From Methylobacter sp. (lineage in GTDB: Bacteria > Pseudomonadota > Gammaproteobacteria > Methylococcales > Methylomonadaceae), in NCBI RefSeq assembly GCF_023227905.1, contig NZ_JALOCF010000029.1:1-53270 (forward strand): a stretch of DNA of 53,270 nucleotides, in the 5' to 3' direction. Every line of letters begins with the position of its first letter. Position 1 is the stretch's first letter. Below are positions 41,508-51,546 of this stretch, piece after piece. The position numbers and the translations under genes are program-made. Below the pieces are notes generated by a model. It was not told the origin of the DNA. It did no database searches and saw nothing but the letters and a program-made list of their open reading frames with translations.

Positions 41508-43460
41508 ATGGATGCAAACGTTACGATGAACAATCGACTACTTATTCGCCAGTTTCAGGTGCAGTATCTGGTATCGCGCGAGCATCCCGCGCCGGAACGC
41601 ATCCAGTCACGGATGGATGAAACAGTAACCCACGGTCTTGCACAAAACCTTACTATGGCTTTGGCTCCTTTGTTTTCCAACATTGATTCAAGTCTTTGGT
41701 TAATCCGTAGTCTGGACGTGGAGTTTGACATCAATATTGCCTGGGAGCAGGAACAGTTAGTAAGAACTTTCGCGTTCAAGATTGCTCATTCATTGGCGGT
41801 TAACGTTCAAGGCGAAAGTGACGAAGAGAATGTCCTACGGTTTCCCAACCGAGCTGCTTATCTGGCCCGGTTCCTGTTGGATGTAGCGGAAGGCCGCGCC
41901 TGGAGCAAGTGGTATTACGAATTTTTCAGTGGACTAAAGCTATTGCCGCTTTCGGCAACCCTGCGTACTGCTATCTGCGAGCGAGCAGTCCTTGGAAAGG
42001 CGGCTCTCTATCAGCTTACCAACGATGAACTCTCTAAAATCTTAAATTCTCTGACCATACAGGATGCGCGCCGGATACTTGATAGCTTTACCGAGGGCAC
42101 AACTGTGGGAGAGGAGTTCGGTTGTTTCCAAGCTGCATGGGACGCGATGCAAAATGAACAGCCCGATACGGCGGATGAATGGCGCAATACACTGAGACTT
42201 TATCTCGCCGCCAGCCGCGATCGAGAAGATGTCGGTGGTTCTCATTTAAGAGTCGCGGCCTTGGCGTTGCTTCGTCTGGCGCGCTGCCTTGTTGACGGCT
42301 CTCCTTCGGATGGAGAAAAATTACTTGCTGCCCTGATCAGTAGTAATAGGGTAGCGCTATATAAAATAGCTGGAACAGCGAATGCTGAAATGCTGCTTCC
42401 ATTGTCTCGTTGTCCGCCCGCATGGCTGCAGGAAGTGGGGCAGACGCTTCTTGGCCGTAATGCCGGGCAGATAGCGGATGAGGCCGTAAAGGAAGGGCCT
42501 CGCTATACGCCTTTCGGCGGCATGTTTCTGCTGCTTCCCCTGCTGGATGAATTTCCGCTTGAGGAAGCAACTTCCGGTTGGCCGGACGCGGATGATATCG
42601 CCGCAGTCGTGCTGGTCCGCTTTTTGCTGCTCGCTAAATGTTGCGGACAGTCGCGTGTCACCAGAGCATTTTACGATCCTTTGATGCGCGATCTCATGGG
42701 GATAGACCCTTCCATATCCCCGGCAGTCCTGGCCGATTGGCAGGCCCGCATCTCTCCCGAGAATCTCGAAACGTTCCTGAAGACGTTGACCCTCTGGCAT
42801 CGCGAACGCGGGGTAGTACAGGGGCAGACATGGGTGTTTGCTCGCATCCCCGCTCCTGGCAGCCCGGTTGCAGTCCTGATAGATGGCTCACGTGGTGTCT
42901 GGCTGTTTGTCGCTAGTTATAATCCATGTAGGCCAGAACAGATCCTTGAACCTTTGCGAGGCTGCTTTGCTCAATACAAGCAGGAAGATGCGGTTCTTTT
43001 GAGCGATCCGGTGTTCATGGATACGCTGCATTCGGCATTCCCTGAGCGAAAAATCGTGAGCCTCGTTGACGATACTGCAAACATGATAGCCGAGGAAGAT
43101 CAACAGCTTGCCGAAATACTGACACGGCTGGACAAACTCCCTGATGATCTCTCTCACTTGTCTATGCCGAAGTCATTGGGTCTCACGCGTTCGTTCGATC
43201 AGGTGTTAAGCATTGCCGCCCAAAACCTCATGCGGGCATTTGCCTGGCGCTTGCCGGGTTTTGCCGGCTCGAATCTGCCTTACCTCTACAGTAATTTTCT
43301 CGACTTTGCGGGTAGTATGGAAGAAGAGCCGGCGCGGCGGGTAGTGCGGCTTGGGCGTCCCCCTCTGCATCTGATACTGAACATGACGGGTATGGAGCGT
43401 AAAATGTATACACTCAGCTGGCTGGACGAACGTCCATTCGCGCTGTTCCCGGAAGGATGA
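41508..43460 (+). CDS. probable tape measure protein (CIS_TMP/Pvc14-like)
   Basis: A 650-residue protein that matches by position and general build the contractile-injection tape measure family, which sets tube length: it lies between the fibre and the AAA+ gene. The N-terminus has the expected beta-alpha pattern (LLIRQFQVQYLV, then SLWLIRSLDVEFDINIAW and LARFLLDVAEG) and the rest is mainly helix, without membrane segments. Sequence similarity could not be checked, so this call is moderate. The stop overlaps the AAA+ start as ATGA. GAGG directly abuts the ATG at 41508, so the start could instead be the in-frame ATG at 41526. Confidence 0.6.
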   Translation: MDANVTMNNRLLIRQFQVQYLVSREHPAPERIQSRMDETVTHGLAQNLTMALAPLFSNIDSSLWLIRSLDVEFDINIAWEQEQLVRTFAFKIAHSLAVNVQGESDEENVLRFPNRAAYLARFLLDVAEGRAWSKWYYEFFSGLKLLPLSATLRTAICERAVLGKAALYQLTNDELSKILNSLTIQDARRILDSFTEGTTVGEEFGCFQAAWDAMQNEQPDTADEWRNTLRLYLAASRDREDVGGSHLRVAALALLRLARCLVDGSPSDGEKLLAALISSNRVALYKIAGTANAEMLLPLSRCPPAWLQEVGQTLLGRNAGQIADEAVKEGPRYTPFGGMFLLLPLLDEFPLEEATSGWPDADDIAAVVLVRFLLLAKCCGQSRVTRAFYDPLMRDLMGIDPSISPAVLADWQARISPENLETFLKTLTLWHRERGVVQGQTWVFARIPAPGSPVAVLIDGSRGVWLFVASYNPCRPEQILEPLRGCFAQYKQEDAVLLSDPVFMDTLHSAFPERKIVSLVDDTANMIAEEDQQLAEILTRLDKLPDDLSHLSMPKSLGLTRSFDQVLSIAAQNLMRAFAWRLPGFAGSNLPYLYSNFLDFAGSMEEEPARRVVRLGRPPLHLILNMTGMERKMYTLSWLDERPFALFPEG

Positions 43461-45616
43461 CGGCGATGTTCACCAGTCCGCTCGAACATATCACCGCCGA
43501 ATTGCAGAGACTGGATCTATTGCTGCACCGGGAGATTTTGCGCCTGCGTGCCACCTATCAACTGTCGCTGGACGAGTTTCGCGGCCTGTATATCAGCGAT
43601 GAGCAAGTCAACAGCCTGATCGATCAGAGCCTGGGCTACGAAGGCGAGCAATCTATCATTGAGGAACTGACCCAACGGGCCGAAGCATTACGCGAAGCCA
43701 ATGCTGCACGCTTGCACAGTGATTTACCCTGGCAGCGCTTGGCTAATGAGTTTAGCTTGGCACCGATCGAGCAAGATATCCTGCTGCTGGCCATTGCCCC
43801 CGAAATCGACCTCAAGTACGAGACGCTGTACGCCTACCTGAACAATGACATCACCCGTAAATGGCCGACCCATGATCTCGCTTTACGCGTCTTATCTGCG
43901 TCTCCGGCAGAGCGGTCGGAACTTCGCCCTTATCTGTCACCCCACGCCGCGCTGTTCGCTGGCAATTTCCTGCACACAATAGATCCGACCTTTCGCGCTT
44001 CGTCCTTGGCTCATGGGTTCACTCTGATGCCAGCCTTGGTCGATTATCTGCTCGGCTACCGTTACGAAGATGCCCGTCTCACAGCCTTCACGGAAACGGT
44101 CAATAGTTTAGTAGCCTGGAACAAGGTTCCTTTGGTAGCCGATGCAGTGACCCGGTTCCGGCAGGTTGCGAAACGCTTTAAAGCATCTCACGGGGCTTTA
44201 CCGTTACTCCTGCTGGAGGGACGGCCCGGCGCTGGAAGGTCGCTCGCGGCAAGAGCGCTGTGCGGTGAACTGGATCTAACGCTGCTCAAGTTCGACCTGG
44301 AAGCCGCTCGCGCCTCGCCGGAACCGCTGTCCACGCTCATCGCCGCCGCACTCCTGCAAAGCCGTCTGGAACCCGCCGGGTTGTATCTGGAAGGCATCGC
44401 AACCTTGTTCGATAACGTTGGCAAACCGTTGCCCGAAGCCCATGCGCTTGCCACTACGTTAACGGGTCATCCACGCCCGGTGTTTCTGGCCTGTACGCCA
44501 GGAACGCAGGCAAGCGGATGGCTCAAACGCCAGAGTGTTCTTGGTTTCCACTTTCCGGAACCGGATTTTTCCGCGCGCGTCTGGCTCTGGCAGGATGCCC
44601 TGACCGAACAAGACACCGCGCTGCCGGCTGACGAGATCCATCTACTGGCAGGCCGTTTTATCCTGAATCCGGGCCAGATCCAGGCCGCTGCCGAGACCGC
44701 TGCCGAGACGCGTGAACTGACTGGAACGCTTGATAGTATGACCCTGTTCGAGGCGGCGCGGGCGCAGTCTGACCGCAGCCTCGGCGCGCTTGCGGTCAAA
44801 GTGAAGCCTATCCATTGCTGGGACGATCTCATACTGCCGACCGCCACACAGACGCGCATTCGAGAACTCGCATCCGCAATCCGCTTCCGGCATGTCGTTT
44901 ACGCGGAATGGGGATTCGAACGGCGCATTGCCTCGGGCCGTGGCGTAAAGGCGCTGTTCGCCGGCGGTTCGGGTACCGGCAAGACCATGACCGCTAGCGT
45001 GATTGCCCAAGACCTCGGACTCGACCTTTATAAGATCGATCTCTCCAGCATTGTCAGCAAATACATTGGCGAGACTGAAAAAAACCTCGACCGCATCTTC
45101 CAGGCCGCGCAGTCCAGCAACGCTATCCTGTTTTTCGACGAAGCCGACGCTCTGTTCGGCAAGCGTTCGGAAGTAAAAGACGCCCACGACCGTTACGCCA
45201 ACATCGAAGTGTCCTACCTCCTGCAAAAGGTCGAAGACCACGAGGGTGTAGTGATTCTGGCCAGCAACCTGAGCAAGAACATCGACGAAGCCTTTTCGCG
45301 CCGCCTGCACTATGTGATCGATTTTCCTTTGCCCGATGAAACCCATCGCGAACGGCTCTGGCGCGGCATGCTTCCGCCGGAAGCACCGCTGGCGAAAGAC
45401 CTGGACTGGCAGTTTCTTGCCAAGCAGTTTTCCATCGCCGGCGGCGACATCAGGAACGTAGCGCTGGATGCGGCTTTTCTAGCTGCCCAGGATGGCCGAG
45501 TCATCACCATGAAGCAACTCATCAATGCCATGGCGCGGCAGATGATGAAACAGGGGCGGATTCCGTCACCGACGGATTTCAAGCAGTACCATGGCTTGAT
45601 CGGCGAAGGTGAGTGA
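43457..45616 (+). CDS. AAA+ ATPase of the eCIS (Pvc15-like)
   Basis: A 719-residue ATPase with two AAA+ regions. The first (about 240-420) has a damaged Walker A, GRPGAGRS, with Arg261 in place of Lys, and no clear Walker B. The second (about 475-690) is complete: GGSGTGKT with Lys509, Walker B ILFFDEADALF with Asp561-Glu562, and FSRRLHYVIDF for the arginine finger region. It is the standard Pvc15-type ATPase, proposed to help particle assembly or cargo loading. An N-terminal helical domain (1-230) is typical. It overlaps the previous gene by four bases and is followed after 10 bases by the first cargo gene. Confidence 0.92.
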   Translation: MTAMFTSPLEHITAELQRLDLLLHREILRLRATYQLSLDEFRGLYISDEQVNSLIDQSLGYEGEQSIIEELTQRAEALREANAARLHSDLPWQRLANEFSLAPIEQDILLLAIAPEIDLKYETLYAYLNNDITRKWPTHDLALRVLSASPAERSELRPYLSPHAALFAGNFLHTIDPTFRASSLAHGFTLMPALVDYLLGYRYEDARLTAFTETVNSLVAWNKVPLVADAVTRFRQVAKRFKASHGALPLLLLEGRPGAGRSLAARALCGELDLTLLKFDLEAARASPEPLSTLIAAALLQSRLEPAGLYLEGIATLFDNVGKPLPEAHALATTLTGHPRPVFLACTPGTQASGWLKRQSVLGFHFPEPDFSARVWLWQDALTEQDTALPADEIHLLAGRFILNPGQIQAAAETAAETRELTGTLDSMTLFEAARAQSDRSLGALAVKVKPIHCWDDLILPTATQTRIRELASAIRFRHVVYAEWGFERRIASGRGVKALFAGGSGTGKTMTASVIAQDLGLDLYKIDLSSIVSKYIGETEKNLDRIFQAAQSSNAILFFDEADALFGKRSEVKDAHDRYANIEVSYLLQKVEDHEGVVILASNLSKNIDEAFSRRLHYVIDFPLPDETHRERLWRGMLPPEAPLAKDLDWQFLAKQFSIAGGDIRNVALDAAFLAAQDGRVITMKQLINAMARQMMKQGRIPSPTDFKQYHGLIGEGE

Positions 45617-45626
45617 GGGGAAGATT

Positions 45627-48600
45627 ATGACTGCGGGCAAAGTCAAAGCTATCGAGAAGACCCAGAAATCCTCCGACCCCTCATCGCCGACCCATGCATT
45701 CGCCCGACAGTCGAGCGTTGGCATGTCTCCAGGTGGATTCGATGCCACTTCGGTTCCACAGATGGCAGGCAACCTGGCAGTTCAGCGATTGTTCCGCTCC
45801 GGGCATATCCAGGCCAAGCTCGCGATCAGTCGACCCGGCGATCCGGACGAGGAGGAAGCGGACCGTGTCGCCGAGCAGGTGATGCGGATGGCCGAGCCTG
45901 GTGAGTCTCCCTCCATCGGCGTGTTCGTTGGTGCGAAGGTCGTGAAGCGCTGTGCAGCGTGCGAAGCAGAAGAGGAGAAGTGGAGGACGTCGGCGCAGGC
46001 TGAAGGCAGTGTGAGAGTTCGCCGCAAGTGTGCGGAGTGCGAGGCGGAGGACAAGAAGCGCGAAGAGGAACATCCGAACGAGACGAAGAAGGAGCGCCTG
46101 CAGCGAAAGCCAATGAATGATCCTTCGATGGTGAACGAGTTGCCACACGTGACGTCGGTGGCGCGATCGGGAGGGCAGCCCCTCGACGCTGGCACGCGCG
46201 CGTTTATGGAGTCGCGGTTCGGGTTCGACTTCAGTCAAGTCCGGGTTCATACCGACTCATCGTCGGCAGAGGCTGCGGGGTCAGTGAACGCCCGAGCCTA
46301 TACGCTCGGTTCGGACGTGGTCTTTGCCTCGGGGCAGTACTCGCCGGCGACGGATAGTGGTCGTCGCCTTCTCGCGCACGAGCTCACGCACGTCGTTCAG
46401 CAGGACTCGGGTACGGCTCGCGTAGGAGTATCTCAGTCGTCTACCGGCTCACTGAGAGTCCTGGCGCGCGCGCCGAGCACGCCGCCCGCGGGGGGGGCGG
46501 GCGCATCAGCCAGGAAGACCTATTCGAGTCCGACCGTCAAAACGCTGCTCGCAGACACTCCGCGCGGTGACGTTCCGAACAAGATTATCGGCGATCATGG
46601 TGCCTGGCTTAGTAAAGCGACCGATGCCGAGCGGCTCGATCTGATCAGCGCCTGTCTGATTGGGGAATCGAACTTGGCGGGTCAGGCGATCGATTTGTGC
46701 TGGTTTCACTGTGCCAACTGGCAGGCGGTTGCCCGTTCCAACCTGAGTCTGTGGCAGCGCAGTCTCACGGCCATGATGAACGACAGTCTTCCTGGTCCGT
46801 TCTTCAAGAACTTGATGGATACGTTCTTGTTCGACACCGAGGAAGTCGCGCGCGGCTACCTGGACATGAACGAGGAGTACTGCAAGAAAACCCTGGGCGA
46901 GATGTTCTACGACATGACCGGCCAGCCCATGACTGGCCCGCCAACCCCTCAGCAGGAACAAGCCCGTAAGTCTCCGGTGAACGCAGAGAAGGCGCAAGAG
47001 CTACTGGACATGCAGTACCAGTTGAACGCCGCCCGCAATACGGCGGTGGGGTACTTGATCTCCGAAGAGCAGGAGGCCCAGGAAAAGAAAGAAGCCAAGG
47101 CGCACGACAACGAGGAGGTGGAGCCGGAGAAGGGGTCGCCGCCCGGGGGCACGACATGGAAACCGAAGAAGGAAAATCTGGCGTACTTCGACCCGGCCAA
47201 GGCGCCGCCATTCGGTCCGCGTCGTGACGACAAGGTCGTGACGAAGACGTGGGATCAGGTGAAGCCGGCTTACGAGAAGGGCGTCGACGCCATCCACGGT
47301 CTCCTCGCGCTGCACCCGAAGCTGTATCTCCTGGTCAGAGACAACGTTGACGACAAATCGAAGACCTCCCAGATTGTCGCTGACGGGGAATTGAAACCAG
47401 ACGCCACGAAGATCATCGCCAAAGAACTTGCCGATACCGTCGCGAACATCAATAAGACCCGTCCCTTGATGAGTAAGGTCCTCGCCCAGGAGCTCAAGCC
47501 AATTCAGCAACAGCTCCTCACAGGTACGACGAGCAGCCCGAGACAGCCGGGCAGGAACTGGGCCACCGATCCTCTGTGGAAGCCCGCCGCCGACGGGTAC
47601 GTGAAACAAACTGCTCCGCGCGTGTGGTGGCAGAGTCTTGGTCTCTCGGCCCTTGAGATGGGCGTCTACATCATCGCCGGCATTGCGACAGGAGGAGTGG
47701 TGTTCGCCGCGGCCATGGCGGCGAAGGGCATTGCTGATGCCGCCGCCGCCGAGGGAAAGAAACAGGCGCTGCAGGCGGCCGCTGGCTCGAACGTATCGTC
47801 AAAGACGATGCTCGTCAGCGGGAAGCAGGTGGAAGAAGCGGAAGTCGAAACTGCCATGGCCATCGCGTTCGCGGCGCTCGACGTGCTCGGGTTGGGCGCT
47901 GAGGTTCGCGGCGTCGTTGGTGCGGCGAAGGCGGCGCTCGTGCCGGGCGAGCAGGCGGTTCGCGCCATTCAGATGTCCCAGGATGTGCTCGGCTACGAGA
48001 AGAAGCTTCTGGGTCAGATAGTGGCCAAAGACGCCCTCGAGACGGCCGAGAAAGCGAAGGCGTTGGCGGCTGAGGCACGAAAGCTGGCCGATGAGGCCAA
48101 GACCCTGTCAAAGGGCCACCCTGGTGACGGCGTGTTGGCGGGACGGGCACGGATGGCTGACAAGGCGGCGACACGAGCCGAAGAAGGCGCAAAGCGTGTC
48201 GAGGATTTGGCGCGCGCAACCGAAACAGCGCAGAAGGCAGCCAAAGGCGTTCCAGAGGCGGAGCTCGTCGCCGAATTCAGTGTTCCCCTCGAAGGCGGCG
48301 GGAAGATCGTGGTCACCAAGAATGGACAGGTATTCGTCTGTGCGTCGCCCTGCTCGATTCTGACGGAGCGCTTCGCTGATGTCATCGCACGTAATCCTGA
48401 ATTGGCCCGGCGCGCGGTAGCCGTGCGCATGGCAGAGCAGGAGACGGAGACGTCTCTGAAGACACTGGAGGGAGCGCAGGCGAAGGCGGTTAAGGCGCGG
48501 CTCGCGGCGCTCGAGAAGTCGTTCAAAGGGGAATGCGAGATGTGGGCGCGAGCGGAAGGAGTTGTTACGTGGCTTCAAGGTGACGCTGCGGCGACCTATC

Positions 48601-49628
48601 CTGCGCTGAAGGGTAAGAAGATCAATGCTGGATCGGTCGTTCGGATTCTAGAAAAGAAGACCGAGAACCCGGCGAAGGGTCAACTGCTCGAGGAACTTGG
48701 AGGTGCCGATGTGCTCGAGCGCTTGGGCACCGTCCAGGGCCGGCAGCAGTTCGCTGGGCAATTCGCCGGTGAGGAGCTGATATTTGTGCCGAGCTACATG
48801 GTACGGGATTCCAAGGGGCGGCAACTGACCGATGGCATGGTTGGATTTTGGAAGGGTGAGACGTTTCAAATCGTGACCATCATCGAGTCGAAGGCCGGGA
48901 AATGGGCGTCCGAAGGGCTGAAGTACAGCACCGAGGAACTGGCGGCGGTCTCGCGCGTGCGGTTCAGACTCATCCGCGAACGGTACAAGGTCAAGGATCT
49001 GAAAGGGGCTCAGGACATTCGAGAGCAGCCATTCGAGGATTTTGTGAAGGCGAACCAGGCCAAGATCGACGAGGCCGTCAAGCTGGCGGAGAGCGACTCG
49101 GATTGGCGCAAGGTCGCGATGGAGGACTATCACGCTCGTGTCGTTCAGGAGTTGCGTGCCAAGGGCAGTGTCCAGGAAGCCGACCGGATTTCCAAGCTCG
49201 GCACGTCCGAGTTTGGCGCGACGTTGACACCGATGGAACAGGCGCACGTCGATTCCTTGCTGCCCTTGCCAGAGGCCGGCCAGTTCACCAAAGACCTGGA
49301 GCGTACGGGTGAAATGGGAGGCGCGATGCTCAACCCGCATGAGCTACCGAAAGTCATGAGTGACGGAAAAGTATCCTCTCAGTGGCCATCGGGAAAGAAG
49401 GGCGATGTACCAGCGGGAACCTGGAAACCGACACAGTTTGCGGGAAATCGCGGCTCAGTGAAAATGCAGGGCTATGTCACGAACGACGCGGACGCGGCAA
49501 AGATCGCTGCCAACGCGCGCGACACGGAAGGGCTGGCGGCCGACGTCACGAAAGTCGATCTCAGCACAGATGAAATCGGTAAGCTCGCAAAAGAGATTCT
49601 TAAGCGTGGGAGGCCTGCCAAGAAGTAG
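45627..49628 (+). CDS. DUF4157 eCIS cargo with possible PD-(D/E)XK nuclease end
   Basis: A 1333-residue likely toxin. Residues about 45-90 are a leader shared with the next gene (AGNLAVQRLFRSGHIQAKLA, then PGDPDEEEADRVAEQVM). CxxC pairs follow. DUF4157, the cargo-associated domain of eCIS, lies about 185-262 with HELTH at 251-255. A hydrophobic stretch (about 675-700) and long Ala/Lys/Glu helices come next. Near the end D1069-G and E1087-S-K1089 in strand contexts (TDGMVGFW, VTIIESKAG) fit the PD-(D/E)XK nuclease core. The ATG at 45627 has GAGGGG 7 bases upstream; a GTG at 45609 is less likely. GC content is higher than in the structural genes, suggesting separate origin. No immunity gene is obvious. 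Confidence 0.8.
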   Translation: MTAGKVKAIEKTQKSSDPSSPTHAFARQSSVGMSPGGFDATSVPQMAGNLAVQRLFRSGHIQAKLAISRPGDPDEEEADRVAEQVMRMAEPGESPSIGVFVGAKVVKRCAACEAEEEKWRTSAQAEGSVRVRRKCAECEAEDKKREEEHPNETKKERLQRKPMNDPSMVNELPHVTSVARSGGQPLDAGTRAFMESRFGFDFSQVRVHTDSSSAEAAGSVNARAYTLGSDVVFASGQYSPATDSGRRLLAHELTHVVQQDSGTARVGVSQSSTGSLRVLARAPSTPPAGGAGASARKTYSSPTVKTLLADTPRGDVPNKIIGDHGAWLSKATDAERLDLISACLIGESNLAGQAIDLCWFHCANWQAVARSNLSLWQRSLTAMMNDSLPGPFFKNLMDTFLFDTEEVARGYLDMNEEYCKKTLGEMFYDMTGQPMTGPPTPQQEQARKSPVNAEKAQELLDMQYQLNAARNTAVGYLISEEQEAQEKKEAKAHDNEEVEPEKGSPPGGTTWKPKKENLAYFDPAKAPPFGPRRDDKVVTKTWDQVKPAYEKGVDAIHGLLALHPKLYLLVRDNVDDKSKTSQIVADGELKPDATKIIAKELADTVANINKTRPLMSKVLAQELKPIQQQLLTGTTSSPRQPGRNWATDPLWKPAADGYVKQTAPRVWWQSLGLSALEMGVYIIAGIATGGVVFAAAMAAKGIADAAAAEGKKQALQAAAGSNVSSKTMLVSGKQVEEAEVETAMAIAFAALDVLGLGAEVRGVVGAAKAALVPGEQAVRAIQMSQDVLGYEKKLLGQIVAKDALETAEKAKALAAEARKLADEAKTLSKGHPGDGVLAGRARMADKAATRAEEGAKRVEDLARATETAQKAAKGVPEAELVAEFSVPLEGGGKIVVTKNGQVFVCASPCSILTERFADVIARNPELARRAVAVRMAEQETETSLKTLEGAQAKAVKARLAALEKSFKGECEMWARAEGVVTWLQGDAAATYPALKGKKINAGSVVRILEKKTENPAKGQLLEELGGADVLERLGTVQGRQQFAGQFAGEELIFVPSYMVRDSKGRQLTDGMVGFWKGETFQIVTIIESKAGKWASEGLKYSTEELAAVSRVRFRLIRERYKVKDLKGAQDIREQPFEDFVKANQAKIDEAVKLAESDSDWRKVAMEDYHARVVQELRAKGSVQEADRISKLGTSEFGATLTPMEQAHVDSLLPLPEAGQFTKDLERTGEMGGAMLNPHELPKVMSDGKVSSQWPSGKKGDVPAGTWKPTQFAGNRGSVKMQGYVTNDADAAKIAANARDTEGLAADVTKVDLSTDEIGKLAKEILKRGRPAKK

Positions 49629-49719
49629 CTAGACGCCGATGCTCACCGAAAAGCAAAAGAAAGGGGGGCTATAAATACTGTCCATACCGAGAGATCACCT
49701 AACTAAGAGGTAGAAATCC

Positions 49720-51507
49720 ATGAATAATTACTTCGCTTTCCTTCAACCCTTTTCTGAGCAGGACACGGGGTTACGAAATCGACGTAAAGCTCCCGAACCG
49801 AGCGAAACCGCACACACAGGAGCACGCGATATTCCGGAAATACCCCAGACCGCGGGAAACCTTGCGGTGCAGCAACTGTTCCGTTCCAGCACCGTTCAGG
49901 CCAAGCTTGCCATCAGCCAGCCCGGCGATCCTGAAGAGCAGGAGGCGGATCAGGTCGCCGATCAGATCATGTCGTCAGCAACCACGGGGACCATCCAGCG
50001 AAAATGTGCAACATGTGCCAAAGGGACGACATGCCCGAAATGCGAGGAAGAGGTGAAAGTTCAGCCCAAGGAAAAGCCTGATCACTACTCTCAAGCTACT
50101 CCTGCCGTATATTCAAAGATTGCCCCGTTGCGAGGTGGCGGCAGCCCTTTGCCCCCCACTACTCGCGCTTTTATGGAGCCGCGCTTTGGGGCTGACTTCA
50201 GTGGGGTACGATTGCATACGAACAGCGAGGCCGCACAATTAAATCGCGCCGTCAGCGCGCGGGCGTTCACGCATGGACATGATATTTATCTCGGCGAAGG
50301 CACGAACAACGTTGAGTCGAGCACAGGAAAACAGTTGCTGGCCCACGAACTGGCTCACGTCGTACAGAATTCCCGCCGTTACGGGGCCCGCGAATGGATC
50401 AGGCGTGTCCCGCTACCGGACTACAGTCAAAAAGGAGATACATGCGACCCGGCATCACTGATGACTGCTCTTATCCTATGGGACAAAGAGAACTCTAGCG
50501 TAGGATCTTCGAACGCCAATATTGTTGGCATCTGCAACGCTGCATTGCTGTATATGAGCAAAAATAAGCCCACACTGATTGGCCTCTATAGCCGCACGGG
50601 AAATGGTGAGACGCTCTTTGATTATAACGTTCAGTATCTGAGCGCGACCCGCGACCGTCTTCGCACCGCCGGAACATCCGCCAGCGAAGGCGAATACCAG
50701 ATGCTCAGTACCATACTGTACACTTTCGGCCACGATGCCAGCGACGTCCTGCGAAAGTTGGGCTTAACGGGGCCGAAGAATAAAGGTGGCAATACGCTTG
50801 CCGATATCTTCACCGACTCCGATCTGAAGGGGCTAAAACCGGGGGAGTCTGCTCAAATCAATTGGCTCTCTATTGTGCAACAACAATCTACCGATGGCCG
50901 ATCCTCAGTCGGACCCCATGCCTTCCTCATTGGCCGGGGGAAGCTCGGAATGTGGTTCCTATCTGACCAAGGAGTTTCGCCCGCTCTGCACCTCGAAGCG
51001 AATTCACTCGAAGAAATCCGCACTAATCTCAATCAGGTGGCGGCCGCGGGAAAAACGAACATCGTTACAGATCCAGGCCAAACCAATACGACCTTGGGTT
51101 GGACCGGCGTACGGATACTTCAGTCTCAGAGCTACTCTCTCCCTTTTCAGAACCTCGCTCCCCCCGGAAGATTTCTCGCCGAAGTAGACGCTGGTTGGGG
51201 AACAACCGGTGAGCGCGTGTCTACGTGGGATTTTGTCGGTACTGGTTACAACTTGAAGGAAGTCGAGGATCTCTTCAAGTCATCCGGGGCTGGTCACGGG
51301 TTCTTAATTGGTGAGATGCCAGTTGGCGTCTATAACGTGTACAAGACAAATCCAGTTAGCTCAGATAACGCCGCAGTGACCGAAATTGACAAGAGTGACT
51401 CTAAAGGTGGATTACTTCTGAACACATCATTATTCATCAATGCCTGGCTCAAGTTGAGAACAGCGAAGGACTCGTCTATCTCCGGCCTCGGTTTCAAGGT
51501 TTACTGA
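49720..51507 (+). CDS. DUF4157 eCIS cargo with possible papain-like protease end
   Basis: A 595-residue likely toxin. The leader (AGNLAVQQLFRSSTVQAKLA, then PGDPEEQEADQVADQIM; about 46-85) is nearly the same as in the preceding gene. CATC and CPKC pairs follow, then DUF4157 (about 145-222) with HELAH at 209-213. The remaining 370 residues hold a candidate Cys-His-Asp set: Cys242 in GDTCDPASLMTAL, His400 in GPHAFLIG and Asp416 in FLSDQG, in the order and spacing of papain-like enzymes (YopT/NlpC type). This is inference, and the target is unknown. GAGG lies 7 bases before the ATG. A short hairpin follows the gene. Confidence 0.75.
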   Translation: MNNYFAFLQPFSEQDTGLRNRRKAPEPSETAHTGARDIPEIPQTAGNLAVQQLFRSSTVQAKLAISQPGDPEEQEADQVADQIMSSATTGTIQRKCATCAKGTTCPKCEEEVKVQPKEKPDHYSQATPAVYSKIAPLRGGGSPLPPTTRAFMEPRFGADFSGVRLHTNSEAAQLNRAVSARAFTHGHDIYLGEGTNNVESSTGKQLLAHELAHVVQNSRRYGAREWIRRVPLPDYSQKGDTCDPASLMTALILWDKENSSVGSSNANIVGICNAALLYMSKNKPTLIGLYSRTGNGETLFDYNVQYLSATRDRLRTAGTSASEGEYQMLSTILYTFGHDASDVLRKLGLTGPKNKGGNTLADIFTDSDLKGLKPGESAQINWLSIVQQQSTDGRSSVGPHAFLIGRGKLGMWFLSDQGVSPALHLEANSLEEIRTNLNQVAAAGKTNIVTDPGQTNTTLGWTGVRILQSQSYSLPFQNLAPPGRFLAEVDAGWGTTGERVSTWDFVGTGYNLKEVEDLFKSSGAGHGFLIGEMPVGVYNVYKTNPVSSDNAAVTEIDKSDSKGGLLLNTSLFINAWLKLRTAKDSSISGLGFKVY

Positions 51508-51515
51508 ATATCGGG

Positions 51516-51546
51516 CTAACACATAAATAAAGGATTGATGTGTTAG
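51516..51546 (+). terminator. hairpin after the second cargo gene
   Basis: A 9-bp perfect stem (51516-51524 with 51538-51546) with a 13-base loop begins 8 bases after the stop codon. No T-run follows. It may end the eCIS transcript. From 51547 to 51721 nothing else was seen. Confidence 0.4.

Noticed and set aside
45681..46250. Long minus-strand ORFs opposite the first cargo gene (also 47001-47609, 48014-48526, 48648-49340)
   Set aside because: They are shadows in GC-rich DNA; the plus strand encodes DUF4157 and its conserved leader continuously.
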